Source: Colwellia sp. (GTDB taxonomy: Bacteria > Pseudomonadota > Gammaproteobacteria > Enterobacterales > Alteromonadaceae). From it: a stretch of DNA of 47,079 nt. Under the pieces are notes generated by a model. The model had not been told where the DNA came from, did not search any database, and worked only from the letters and a program-made list of their open reading frames with translations. The DNA lies in contig JAPYOP010000036.1 in NCBI GenBank assembly GCA_029938115.1, positions 1 to 47,079 on the forward strand. Reading direction: 5' to 3'. Below, in pieces: positions 9,675-17,949 of this stretch (position 1 is its first letter; every line of letters begins with the position of its first letter). A program made the position numbers and the translations under genes.

Positions 9675-9709
9675 ATCCGTGAATGTGTCTCTGTTGTTAT
9701 TGTAATTTA

Positions 9710-11140
9710 TTACAAATAAGGGATTTTAATGGTAACAGATAATCCTTTTGATGAGTTGTTTTTAGCCATAATATTACCTTGATGAGTGATGATAGCTTGT
9801 TTGGCTATTGCTAAGCCTAAACCTGTACCTCCGGTATTGCGATCTCTGGCAAGGTTTACTCGATAGAAAGGCGTGAATAAATGTATTAACGCTTGTTCTG
9901 GTACGCCGTTACCACTATCACTAATAACTAAGGTGACTTCATTTTTATCAGCAGATAAACCTACGGTAATGGTACTTTGTTCAGGGCCATATTTAATCGC
10001 GTTATTCAGTACATTGCTAATGGCGCTAGCCAGTAATACTTGATCGGCTAAAATACCGATTTCTTGAGTAGAGTTATTTTGAATCTCAATGGATTTTTCA
10101 TCGGCGACAAACTGTTCATCATGAATGATGTTTTTTACTAGTGCGGAAAGGTTAACTGGCTGAAAGTCAGTTGTTTGCAGGGTGTTCTCTAATCGTGAAA
10201 GAACTAAAACATCTTCTATCATTTTATCTAAGCGCTCAATCTCTCGCTGACAACGCTGTAAATACTGCTCTCGTGCTTCGCTAGTAGTTGATTTTTGTTG
10301 TGCCAAGCCTAATGCCATTTGTAACCTTGTCATCGGCGATCGTAATTCGTGGGAAATATCTCCTAATAAGCGCTGCTGTGCGTTTTGATGTTGCTGTAAT
10401 TGCTCTGCCATTTTATTGAAGCTGGTCGCAAGTTCTCCTAGTTCGTCATTTCTTCGAGTAATCTTTTCTACACGGGTAGTAAACTCACCTTGCCCTAATT
10501 TAGCCGTGGCTTTTTTAATAAGGCGAATAGGCTTACTAAAAGAGTGTGCTAGCAGTAAACAAAAGATGAAACTTATCAAGCCAGGAATAGCAATGAGTGC
10601 CCAAGAAGGTAACTCCCGTACTATTTGGCTAAAATTACGTTTGTGTTGTGGTCGAGAAATAAATAGTTGATATGAGTCTTTATTTATTTTTATGACTACA
10701 GGCCCAATTAAACGAGTATGGACGAAATCGCTGGTAATAGGATGATCAAATGACACATTAGTTAAGTAGTTAGTTAGTACTTGCTGACGTCCCGGCATTA
10801 ATGAATGCAAACTTGTTACTTTGGTGGGAGGGGCAATACTTTTTAGCCAAATATTAAAGGACATTTTTGCAAACTTTTTATGCTTGGCTGCTAGTAAGTC
10901 ATTAATACTCCTTATTTTACTGCGCTTAATGCGCATAGCCGTATTACGTAAATGACGTAGTTCATCATGTTTGGAGGTTTGGCTAACCACCTTGCTAATC
11001 GCATCATCTGATAATTGCTGAGAAATAAAGCGAGTGCTGACAATTGATATAATGGCAATGAGCCAAAACCATAAAAATAACTTGATGGTGAATGATGATA
11101 ATAGCGTTTTAATTTTTTTTAAAACATTTACTTTGGCCAC
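9710..11140 (-). CDS. cpxA: CpxA-like sensor histidine kinase
   Basis: About 476 residues: N-terminal transmembrane helix (SFTIKLFLWFWLIAIISIVS), periplasmic sensor of roughly 130 residues, second helix (WALIAIPGLISFIFCLLLAH), HAMP domain (PIRLIKKATAKLGQGEF), and HisKA with the H-box SHELRSPMTRL (His264 with this start). The HATPase carries an N-box (NNAIKYG), DSGNGVP and GGTGLGLAI, so all catalytic boxes are intact. CpxA senses envelope stress and phosphorylates CpxR. An upstream GTG at 11155 would overlap cpxR by 14 bases, but the GTG at 11140 has GAAGG correctly spaced before it, inside the end of cpxR, so it is preferred. The assignment rests on similarity plus the cpxR/cpxP neighbours. 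Confidence 0.88.
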   Translation of the reverse strand: MAKVNVLKKIKTLLSSFTIKLFLWFWLIAIISIVSTRFISQQLSDDAISKVVSQTSKHDELRHLRNTAMRIKRSKIRSINDLLAAKHKKFAKMSFNIWLKSIAPPTKVTSLHSLMPGRQQVLTNYLTNVSFDHPITSDFVHTRLIGPVVIKINKDSYQLFISRPQHKRNFSQIVRELPSWALIAIPGLISFIFCLLLAHSFSKPIRLIKKATAKLGQGEFTTRVEKITRRNDELGELATSFNKMAEQLQQHQNAQQRLLGDISHELRSPMTRLQMALGLAQQKSTTSEAREQYLQRCQREIERLDKMIEDVLVLSRLENTLQTTDFQPVNLSALVKNIIHDEQFVADEKSIEIQNNSTQEIGILADQVLLASAISNVLNNAIKYGPEQSTITVGLSADKNEVTLVISDSGNGVPEQALIHLFTPFYRVNLARDRNTGGTGLGLAIAKQAIITHQGNIMAKNNSSKGLSVTIKIPYL

Positions 11141-11141
11141 T

Positions 11142-11858
11142 TTAATTACCTTCACCAGTTAAAAACAAGTAACCAGCACCACGCACTGTTTTGATTTTTT
11201 CAACAGCGCAGAAAGGCAAAAATTTACGTCGAATATTGCCTATGTGAACATCAATGCTACGATCAAAGGGGCTAAGTTTTCGGCCTAAAATTTGCTCTGA
11301 AATAGTGTTTTTAGCAATTATCTGTCCGTGACGTTCAATTAATAGCGTTAAAATCTGATATTCGGTACCCGTTAATTCAATGATGCTACCGTGACAATAC
11401 ACGGCTCTAATTGCGTGATTTATTTCAATATCATTAGCAAATAAAGTAGCGTCTGTTTGTTGCAACGCTTGCTGATTTTGTTGGTTAACTAACTGAATAC
11501 GACGCAATATAGCGTTTATACGTGCTAATAACTCTTGATGATGAAAAGGTTTAGCTAGGTAATCATCAGCGCCAAGCTCTAGACCTCGCACTTTATCATT
11601 GTTATCACCTTTTGCGGTAAGCATAAGTACCGGCGTTTTGTATTCTGCTCCTAGTGCTTTTAATACTTCGAAGCCATTAAGTTTAGGCATCATTACATCA
11701 AGCAGAATAAGATCAAACTGATCAGTGTAAGCTTTTTCTAACCCTGACTGACCATCAAAACAGCAATGCACAATAAAATCTTGTTGGGCAAGGTAGTCTA
11801 CTAGTAACTCTGCTAATTCATGATCATCGTCAATAAGCAAAATATGTTTTTTATTCAA
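11142..11858 (-). CDS. cpxR: CpxR-like OmpR-family response regulator
   Basis: A 238-residue protein with an N-terminal receiver domain: acidic pocket Asp10-Asp12, phosphoacceptor Asp54 in LILLDVMMP, and the Lys of LAKPF. A C-terminal winged-helix DNA-binding domain follows (ELTGTEYQILTLLIERHGQI ... SIDVHIGNIRRK ... VRGAGYLF). It begins with TTG; no ATG is available before the first beta-strand, and MNKKHILLIDDD matches the usual CpxR N-terminus. It is translated together with cpxA, which starts at its stop codon, and is divergent from cpxP. The three TTTAC half-sites in the shared upstream region suggest that it controls both directions. Confidence 0.92.
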   Translation of the reverse strand: MNKKHILLIDDDHELAELLVDYLAQQDFIVHCCFDGQSGLEKAYTDQFDLILLDVMMPKLNGFEVLKALGAEYKTPVLMLTAKGDNNDKVRGLELGADDYLAKPFHHQELLARINAILRRIQLVNQQNQQALQQTDATLFANDIEINHAIRAVYCHGSIIELTGTEYQILTLLIERHGQIIAKNTISEQILGRKLSPFDRSIDVHIGNIRRKFLPFCAVEKIKTVRGAGYLFLTGEGN

Positions 11859-11934
11859 TTGAATCTCTTACCTTGTCACTGGATTAATATATCTTACCTT
11901 ATTCATTATCGGCTTATGACTTGGAGTTGTCACC

Positions 11935-11961
11935 TTTACTCAATCTTTACATTGGCTTTAC
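11935..11961. promoter_or_regulatory. Three phased CpxR half-sites
   Basis: TTTAC occurs at 11935-11939, 11946-11950 and 11957-11961, that is GTAAA on the minus strand, at an exact 11-base period. The known CpxR box is two GTAAA direct repeats separated by about five bases. Here there are three half-sites with six-base spacers, plus a degenerate TTTGC at 11967-11971. They lie between divergent cpxR and cpxP, just upstream of a TATACT -10 candidate (11983-11988) for cpxP. Confidence 0.75.
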
Positions 11962-11982
11962 GCTTCTTTGCGTTAGGTTACC

Positions 11983-11988
11983 TATACT
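11983..11988 (+). promoter_or_regulatory. Candidate -10 box of cpxP
   Basis: TATACT lies 38 bases before the cpxP ATG. No good -35 box is found at 17 bases, as expected for an activator-dependent promoter. The CpxR half-sites occupy the -35 and upstream zone. Confidence 0.45.
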
Positions 11989-12026
11989 CAATACCAGTTA
12001 ATTAATTTAAAACTTTGGAGTTTACT

Positions 12027-12518
12027 ATGAATATTATCAAACCGGTGAAAGCTATCGCTTCAATTTCAGCGTTATGCGCTGTTATGGCTCTTTCAAGTAT
12101 TTCTAGCGTCAATGCACTAGGCTATGGTGTTGCATCAGACTCACCACAACATCATCAAAAAAGAGGAAAGCATAGTAAACACATGATGAAGCGAATGATT
12201 AAAGAACTTTCGCTATCAGAGCAACAACAAGTACAGATTAAGGCAATAAGTACGCAAGCTAAAGCACAACATGAAACGTTACGTGAGGCGATGAAAAAAT
12301 TCAAAGGAGAAGAAAAAACGCTTCTCCAAGCTCAGGCATTTGATGAACAAGCTTATACGTCTTTGCATGCGGCTTATCAGCCAATTCATATGCAAATAGC
12401 ATTAACTCGAGCAAAAACTAAGCATGAGATATTTAATGTTTTAACGACAGAGCAACAAGAAAAGTGGTTAGCGCTAATGGAGAAGCGTAAAGAAAAATTT
12501 AGTAAAATGCGTGGTTAG
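12027..12518 (+). CDS. cpxP: CpxP/Spy-family periplasmic protein
   Basis: A 163-residue protein with an N-terminal signal peptide (hydrophobic stretch ISALCAVMALSSISSVNA) and a highly basic, Gln-rich helical mature part. The two LTxxQ-type motifs of the family appear as LSLSEQQQVQI near residue 65 and LTTEQQEKW near residue 145. CpxP/Spy proteins are cradle-shaped periplasmic chaperones; CpxP also inhibits CpxA. The ATG at 12027 follows TGGAG (12016-12020), whereas the TTG at 12015 overlaps that site and is rejected. Position opposite cpxR and the CpxR-like boxes upstream support the name, though Spy-like or zinc-responsive ZraP relatives cannot be excluded. The stop overlaps that of the convergent blaR1-like gene by four bases. 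Confidence 0.85.
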   Translation: MNIIKPVKAIASISALCAVMALSSISSVNALGYGVASDSPQHHQKRGKHSKHMMKRMIKELSLSEQQQVQIKAISTQAKAQHETLREAMKKFKGEEKTLLQAQAFDEQAYTSLHAAYQPIHMQIALTRAKTKHEIFNVLTTEQQEKWLALMEKRKEKFSKMRG

Positions 12519-14515
12519 CTTTGTAGGCTAAAAGCAAATACTTTAGACATTTGGCTTTCTACTGGTTGATCATCAACTTTAGCTGGTAGAAAACGCCATT
12601 TCTTAATGGCTGAACGTATAGAGCTTTTGAAATAATTAATTCTGTTTTGGCGTGTAAATTTAATATCTTTGATTTGACCGTCAACATCAATAGTAAAATT
12701 AACTTTTACTTCAATTTCAATCCCTTTACGTTTAGCAACGCTTGGATAAATTGGGTCAACAGATTTTAATTGTTCTGCACTTTTCCAGATAGGCAATGTA
12801 GATGTGATTTCTACTTCTTCAGAAAAACCAATGTTAGATAAGCTATTAGTTGATAAGTTAATATTTTTAGATTCAGCAACTTCGATATTTGTTAAAGGCA
12901 TTGTTTCAGCGTTTTTGTTTTCAAGTTGCCTGTAACTACTGCTCATTGTTACTTTGTTTAATAAATTATCTTGCTGTGTACTGTTCGTTTCTTCTATAGA
13001 CACTTCAACTATTGTCGCTTTTTGTGATGTAGCTAACAGTGCTATTTCTGCTTGATAAGGATTGCTTGAATTAGTTCGCTCAAATGCTTCTTCAACCATC
13101 ATTGAGTTAATAGTGATGCTACTGTTAATCATTTCTTTGGGCTGAATTGAAGTATTAGTAGATAGGCTGTCTAATTGTGCATTAAATTGTTTTGTTTCAC
13201 TTAAAATTGTTTGCTGCTTCGCTTGCGTCATTTGGCCTTGCTTGGCGATTTCAATATTAGATGTTTTCTTTACCACTGCTTTCTTTGTCGTTGAAAAAGT
13301 AGCTTGAGCTATAAAAGGTTGAGTTGTCTCATCTAATAAAGCTTGATTAGTTTGTCCGTCTTTTAGAGGCGTTAACAACTGTTGCGCAATTGAACTGTTT
13401 GGAAATTCATTACCATAAAGTTTATTACTTTTACCATGATTGGGTTGGTTCCATGGATTCTCATTATGCCAAATATCTAACAGCGGCATAGTTAGCATTT
13501 GCTTGCTTGAAAGTAACAACACCGAAAAAATAATGGTGGCGCTAGCAAACCATTTACTAATGTTATTTTTTGGGGCGCAGTGGTGATCAACTAAACGAAT
13601 AACACGTTGTTTTAAGTCTCCACCCGATGCCGCCATTGCCATATCAGGTATGGTGTGATGATGTGCTTTAGTACATAAAGACGCGGTGTCAGCTAATGTG
13701 TGGGCATAAGCAATAGCATCACCACAATGCTGTACAGCAATATCGTCACTACAATACTCACGTTCATTTCGCATTTGTTTTGAAACCCACAATACCGCCG
13801 GATGGAAGAACAGCAAAATTTCCACCAGTGTTTGCAAAAAGTTAACTAAATAATCATGACGCCTTATATGGGCGAGCTCATGTAAAATTAGCATTTCAAG
13901 CTGTGCACTATTTAGGCCGGTGATCATCGTTGCAGGTATTAACACTACGGGCTTAAGCCAACCTATTGCCATTGGCACTTCAACTTTCAGTGAAATAAGT
14001 AATCGCGGTGTTATGCTTAAATGGATTTGTTTAACTAATTCATTAAACCTAGCTTGCAGCTTATCGCTTGGCGTAAGAACGCGTTGCTGAGAAAGTTGAT
14101 TAACAGTAGAAACTTCAATTAATAACTTACCTGACAACAAAGTAATGGATGTTAGCCATAAAACAGAAATATAAGGCAGTAGTGCTGGGAAAACTTCAGT
14201 GAATTCTTTATAACTAAAGAGCGCGTCTGGCTGTTTTAACTCATGAATTAAATCATTCAACGCTATTGGGTTAATCATTGAGTTGACTGATGACAGTTCA
14301 GCACGATAAACAACAATAAAAGTAATGATAGGTAATAATAAGTTAACGAGCATAGCCAATGAAGACAGGGCATAACGCAGTTGAGGTCTATTATTATTGA
14401 AAACAAGTAATGCCGACTTTAATACAGCAGCCACTAAAAAACCTTGCCACAAAAAGTGCAATAAGGTCAGAGCTAAGCTGGTTAAAAATGGGCTATTAAT
14501 TAAGTTCTCTAGCAT
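12515..14515 (-). CDS. M56 (BlaR1-type) metalloprotease with TonB C-terminus
   Basis: A 666-residue protein. Transmembrane helices near residues 10-35, 45-70 and 110-130 precede the M56 peptidase domain with the zinc motif HELAH (His212, Glu213, His216) and the downstream NEREYCSDDIAV segment that supplies the third ligand. A further helix lies near residue 320. A long Ser/Thr/Asn-rich periplasmic linker (about 345-570) follows. The C-terminus (about 575-666: YPSVAKRKGIEIEVKVNFTI ... FKSSIRSAIKKWRF) is a TonB-like domain, not the penicillin-binding sensor of true BlaR1. In the Bla/Mec paradigm the protease triggers cleavage of the BlaI repressor encoded just upstream. The signal here is unknown and may come from an outer-membrane partner via TonB-like contact. 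Confidence 0.88.
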   Translation of the reverse strand: MLENLINSPFLTSLALTLLHFLWQGFLVAAVLKSALLVFNNNRPQLRYALSSLAMLVNLLLPIITFIVVYRAELSSVNSMINPIALNDLIHELKQPDALFSYKEFTEVFPALLPYISVLWLTSITLLSGKLLIEVSTVNQLSQQRVLTPSDKLQARFNELVKQIHLSITPRLLISLKVEVPMAIGWLKPVVLIPATMITGLNSAQLEMLILHELAHIRRHDYLVNFLQTLVEILLFFHPAVLWVSKQMRNEREYCSDDIAVQHCGDAIAYAHTLADTASLCTKAHHHTIPDMAMAASGGDLKQRVIRLVDHHCAPKNNISKWFASATIIFSVLLLSSKQMLTMPLLDIWHNENPWNQPNHGKSNKLYGNEFPNSSIAQQLLTPLKDGQTNQALLDETTQPFIAQATFSTTKKAVVKKTSNIEIAKQGQMTQAKQQTILSETKQFNAQLDSLSTNTSIQPKEMINSSITINSMMVEEAFERTNSSNPYQAEIALLATSQKATIVEVSIEETNSTQQDNLLNKVTMSSSYRQLENKNAETMPLTNIEVAESKNINLSTNSLSNIGFSEEVEITSTLPIWKSAEQLKSVDPIYPSVAKRKGIEIEVKVNFTIDVDGQIKDIKFTRQNRINYFKSSIRSAIKKWRFLPAKVDDQPVESQMSKVFAFSLQS

Positions 14516-14573
14516 TGTTTTTTAGTTATAAACCTTTTTATAATTATGGACTATAAACTCATTTCTCTATGGT

Positions 14574-14954
14574 TTATTTTTCTAGAGAGTTAAGTAACTG
14601 ACGAATATCATTAATTTCTTCGGCAGAAGTCGACTCATCAATTGCGCGCATAACTAACTTAGACGTTGAACCGCCAAATGCTTTGCTGATTAAATCTTTA
14701 ATTAAAGATGATTGGGTATGCATTTCGCTATTTGCTGCTGCATAAACATGAGCACGATTAGTTTCGTCACGAATAACTAGAGACTTTTCATGCATTATTT
14801 GTAATATTTTTAATACCGTTGTGTAACCCGTTTTTTGTGTTGCACTAACGATTTCGTGTATTTGTCTAACGGTAGCTGGACCCATTTGCCAAAGAACATT
14901 AAGTAAGGTTAACTCTGCTTCTGTTGGCTTTACTGCTGATTTGTCACGTGCCAT
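14574..14954 (-). CDS. BlaI/MecI/CopY-family repressor
   Basis: A 126-residue protein, the typical length for the family. The N-terminal winged helix (TEAELTLLNVLWQMGPATVRQI ... GYTTVLKILQIMHEKSLVIRD) is highly characteristic. The C-terminal helices (LIKDLISKAFGGSTSKLVMRAI) form the dimerisation and cleavage region. BlaI proteins bind palindromic operators as dimers and are inactivated through the partner M56 protease, which is encoded 58 bases downstream on the same strand. AGGA lies eight bases before the ATG. A perfect 7-base-arm palindrome upstream (14998-15017) may be its autoregulatory operator. Targets beyond its own operon are not visible here, and no beta-lactamase is adjacent. Confidence 0.92.
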   Translation of the reverse strand: MARDKSAVKPTEAELTLLNVLWQMGPATVRQIHEIVSATQKTGYTTVLKILQIMHEKSLVIRDETNRAHVYAAANSEMHTQSSLIKDLISKAFGGSTSKLVMRAIDESTSAEEINDIRQLLNSLEK

Positions 14955-14997
14955 GTATATTGTCCTGAATCGGTAATTTTTGAAAATTTCATCTTGA

Positions 14998-15017
14998 GTT
15001 ACGAATAAAATCGTAAC
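14998..15017. promoter_or_regulatory. Palindrome upstream of blaI-like gene
   Basis: GTTACGA, six bases, then TCGTAAC: a perfect inverted repeat whose near edge is 43 bases upstream of the start codon. Its position suits autorepression by the BlaI-like protein. The sequence differs from the classical TACA/TGTA BlaI operator core; a single ACTACTACA half-site follows at about 15016-15026. Confidence 0.5.
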
Positions 15018-15067
15018 ACTACTACACTCATCCTATCCTTTGTTGAATTAATGAGCAACATTTAATT

Positions 15068-15964
15068 TTATTTGCTATTATCAGTTTTTAAATGTGCATA
15101 TAATTCGCCTAATCGTGTAACTGTTTCAGGTCCTGCGTCAGCTGCAAAGTCAACCATATTAGGTGCAAAGGCGCTAACAACGGTTGAGCCTAATTTAAAA
15201 CGACCCATTTCATCCCCTTTCGAAAATGTTACAGCATCCATACCTTTTGCAGGATATTGCCATCTAAAAATGTCTCTTCCAGTAGGTGGTGTAATGGTGC
15301 CTGCCCAGGTGGTTTCTATGCTTGCTACGATGGTTGCACCTACTAAAACCATGGCAAGTGCGCCATGCTCAGTATCGAAAATAGTCACAACACGCTCATT
15401 GCGAGCAAATAAATCAGGTACATTATTAGCGGTTAGTGGATTAACCGAAAATAGCTCACCAGGTATGTAGATCATTTCACGTAAAGTGGCCGCCATTGGC
15501 ATATGAATTCTATGATAATCTTTAGGCGCTAAATAAATACATGAGAACTTACCATGTTGAAAAGGCGCAGAGCTTCGGGCATCTCCCCCTAATAAAGATG
15601 TTAGGCTGTAATCAAACCCTTTGGCTTGTATAAGCTTGCCTTCAACAATATCTCCTTGTTGAGAAATAGCGCCGTCAACAGGGTAACATAGCGTGCTAGC
15701 ATCTTGATCTATAGTACGAGCCCCGTCTTCTAATTCGCGCGTAAAAAAATCATTGAAAGTCGCAAAGTCGCTCGCCTTTTTAAATTTTGCTTCGTTCATA
15801 TTGATGCCATAAGCTTTGATAAAAGCATCAATTAATTTTGTTGTTAACCAACCCATCTTTGCTGCGGCTAACTTACCCACTAAACGTGAGAGTGCATGCT
15901 TAGGCATGGCGTATTGCAAGGCTATTTTAATTCTATCGCCTAATTTATTGTTCTTTGGAGACAC
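15068..15964 (-). CDS. psd: Phosphatidylserine decarboxylase
   Basis: A 298-residue proenzyme that makes phosphatidylethanolamine from phosphatidylserine at the inner membrane. The self-cleavage motif LGST is present, with Ser260 becoming the pyruvoyl group of the alpha subunit. Upstream signature regions include [25 protein letters not shown], and the Asp-His motif region [16 protein letters not shown]. Length is usual for the bacterial type I enzyme. Initiation is at a GTG preceded by AAAGGAA. It follows rsgA by 36 bases on the same strand, the arrangement also found in Escherichia coli, so the two are likely cotranscribed. Confidence 0.96.
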   Translation of the reverse strand: MSPKNNKLGDRIKIALQYAMPKHALSRLVGKLAAAKMGWLTTKLIDAFIKAYGINMNEAKFKKASDFATFNDFFTRELEDGARTIDQDASTLCYPVDGAISQQGDIVEGKLIQAKGFDYSLTSLLGGDARSSAPFQHGKFSCIYLAPKDYHRIHMPMAATLREMIYIPGELFSVNPLTANNVPDLFARNERVVTIFDTEHGALAMVLVGATIVASIETTWAGTITPPTGRDIFRWQYPAKGMDAVTFSKGDEMGRFKLGSTVVSAFAPNMVDFAADAGPETVTRLGELYAHLKTDNSK

Positions 15965-16000
15965 TTATTTTTCCTTTCGTTACTTATTATTTATCTAAAA

Positions 16001-17053
16001 CTAATCATTAAACCGTGAGGTTAATTTATTGTCGCCCAAGCTTGCTATGATTCGGTTAAAGCTAGCAAGACGCTTTGGATGAACATCTTGTTCACTAGCT
16101 GACGTTAATGCACAGCCAGGATCGGTTTGATGCTTACAATCTCTAAATTTACATAGTCCTTGGAATTGTTCAAATTCTCTAAAACCATTAAAGACTTGTT
16201 CTGGTGTTAAATGCCATAAGCCGAACTCTCGGATACCAGGAGAGTCAATTAAATCACCGCCATCATCAAAATGGTATAAGCGAGCCACCGTTGTGGTGTG
16301 CTGGCCTAAACCTGAATTTTGAGAAACTTCTTTGGTGATTACACCGAGATCTGGCATCAATGCATTCACTAAAGTGGACTTGCCAACGCCAGACTGGCCT
16401 ACAAATATACTGACATGTTGGCTAAGTTGACCTTTGATTTCACCAATGCCTTCATTGGTTTGACTGCTGCCATAAAGTACGTGGTAACCAATATCTTTGT
16501 ATATTTCTAGCTGTTGTTCTATTTCATCTCGCTCATTTTGGTGTAATTCACTAAACAAGTCAGTTTTATTTAAAACAATAACAGGGGTGATGCCTGTTTG
16601 CTCAGCCGCCACCAAATAGCGATCAATAATATCACTATTAAAAGCAGGTAATAATGAAGATACAATTAAAATTTGGCTAATATTAGCTGCAATCGGTTTT
16701 ACGCCATCGTAAACATCTGGACGACTTAATACCGAATCTCGCACATGTACAGCTTCAATAATGCCGCGAATACTGTGTTGGGTTTCTTTGCCAAGGCGCC
16801 AAAGCACTTTATCACCACACACTAATGAGCTTATCGAACGTCGTAAGTTACAGCGATATACAATGCCGTCCTCGCCCTCAACATCCGCATGCTGACCAAA
16901 ACGACTAATCACAGTGCCATTTTGAGTAACACCTAGCTCATCATCTTGCCACTGCACTTTATCTAATTTAGAGCCTACTTTTGAACGTAACTTTTTGTCG
17001 TGATTGGCTTTTATTTGCCGTTGCTGACTTTTGGTTAATTTTTTCTTAGCCAC
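16001..17053 (-). CDS. rsgA: Ribosome small-subunit GTPase RsgA
   Basis: A 350-residue circularly permuted GTPase that matures the 30S subunit. It has a very basic N-terminal tail (KKKLTKSQQRQIKANHDKK), an OB-fold (about 40-110), then G motifs in permuted order: NKTD (G4), GQSGVGKS (G1, P-loop), TTTVARLY and DSPGIREFG. The C-terminal zinc-binding cluster is CKFRDCKHQTDPGCAL. All key residues are present. The start is GTG with no strong Shine-Dalgarno site; the basic tail argues for this position. It is divergent from orn, with a nested palindrome between them. Confidence 0.96.
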   Translation of the reverse strand: MAKKKLTKSQQRQIKANHDKKLRSKVGSKLDKVQWQDDELGVTQNGTVISRFGQHADVEGEDGIVYRCNLRRSISSLVCGDKVLWRLGKETQHSIRGIIEAVHVRDSVLSRPDVYDGVKPIAANISQILIVSSLLPAFNSDIIDRYLVAAEQTGITPVIVLNKTDLFSELHQNERDEIEQQLEIYKDIGYHVLYGSSQTNEGIGEIKGQLSQHVSIFVGQSGVGKSTLVNALMPDLGVITKEVSQNSGLGQHTTTVARLYHFDDGGDLIDSPGIREFGLWHLTPEQVFNGFREFEQFQGLCKFRDCKHQTDPGCALTSASEQDVHPKRLASFNRIIASLGDNKLTSRFND

Positions 17054-17115
17054 AAGAGTTGATCATTTTGTTTAATCCTAGTTATTTGTCAGCTATTATA
17101 CTTATAATTACTAGT

Positions 17116-17164
17116 TATACTCAAATGAATCCTGAAACTCGTATTTCGAGTTCACCTGAGTATA
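17116..17164. repeat. Nested palindrome between rsgA and orn
   Basis: Outer arms TATACTCA (17116-17123) and TGAGTATA (17157-17164) are perfect complements, enclosing a second inverted repeat AACTCG-TATTT-CGAGTT (17136-17152). The 49-base unit lies in the 139-base divergent promoter region. It may be a small interspersed palindromic repeat, an operator, or a hairpin in the orn 5' leader. No second copy was noticed in this window. Confidence 0.7.
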
Positions 17165-17192
17165 TTACTTGTGCAATTTTTAAGGGATAAAT

Positions 17193-17738
17193 ATGACGTG
17201 TAGCGATACCAATTTAATTTGGCTTGATTTAGAGATGACAGGATTAGAGCCAAAAATTGATGTAGTGCTAGAAATTGCTACCATCATTACGGACCTTCAG
17301 CTAAATATATTAGCTGAAGGTCCCGTTTTTGCTATTAGTCAGTCAGATGACACTTTAGATAACATGAGTGATTGGTGTATTGAGCATCATGGAAAATCGG
17401 GTTTAACACAACGTTGTCGAGATAGCGTTGTTAGTTTGGCTGAAGCAACAATCCAAACGATAGCATTTGTTCAGCAATATGTTCCTCAGGGAAAATCCCC
17501 AATGTGTGGTAATAGCATTGGTCAAGACAGACGTTTTATTAACAAATATATGCCTGACTTTGAAGATTATTTCCATTATCGCAACCTAGATGTAAGCACG
17601 GTAAAAGAACTTGCTCGTCGGTGGAAGCCTGAAATATTAGATAAAGTTGTCAAAACAGGTGCACATTTAGCTTTGGATGATATTCGAGAATCTATCGCTG
17701 AATTAAAAGTTTATCAAGCGCACTTTTTTAAAATATAA
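17193..17738 (+). CDS. orn: Oligoribonuclease
   Basis: A 181-residue DEDDh 3'-5' exonuclease that degrades di- to short oligoribonucleotides and, in many bacteria, pGpG from c-di-GMP breakdown. Motif Exo [10 protein letters not shown] has Asp12 and Glu14. Exo II lies in [10 protein letters not shown], and Exo III with its His and Asp in [15 protein letters not shown]. Full length is conserved. A weak AAGGGATAA site precedes the ATG. It is divergent from rsgA. In enteric bacteria the next gene is queG after tRNA-Gly genes; here a long accessory insertion intervenes. Confidence 0.97.
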   Translation: MTCSDTNLIWLDLEMTGLEPKIDVVLEIATIITDLQLNILAEGPVFAISQSDDTLDNMSDWCIEHHGKSGLTQRCRDSVVSLAEATIQTIAFVQQYVPQGKSPMCGNSIGQDRRFINKYMPDFEDYFHYRNLDVSTVKELARRWKPEILDKVVKTGAHLALDDIRESIAELKVYQAHFFKI

Positions 17739-17782
17739 ATTTTTGACTGTAAGCATAAATACTCAACTACAGTGCAGCCTAC

Positions 17783-17807
17783 GGCGTACATCAATTTGAT
17801 ATACGCC
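17783..17807 (+). terminator. Imperfect hairpin downstream of orn
   Basis: GGCGTA-C-ATCAA-T-TTGAT-A-TACGCC forms a near-complete 25-base palindrome with one mismatch, 45 bases past the orn stop. No T-run follows directly, so it may protect the 3' end rather than terminate. Confidence 0.45.
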
Positions 17808-17810
17808 ACA

Positions 17811-17836
17811 TTATCAAATCTCCCTTTATTTGATAA
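17811..17836 (+). terminator. Second hairpin downstream of orn
   Basis: TTATCAAAT and ATTTGATAA are perfect 9-base arms around an 8-base loop, only three bases after the previous hairpin. TTTC follows. The stem is AT-rich; the tandem pair together is a plausible orn terminator or mRNA-stabilising structure. Confidence 0.45.
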
Positions 17837-17949
17837 TTTCTACTATGTTTTTCCTAATAATATAAAATAACACTTTACAGGTCTGACCAGTCTGCGTAAC
17901 AATAGCTAACATCACTACAATTCAGCTCATTCATCCTAAGGTTAATAAT

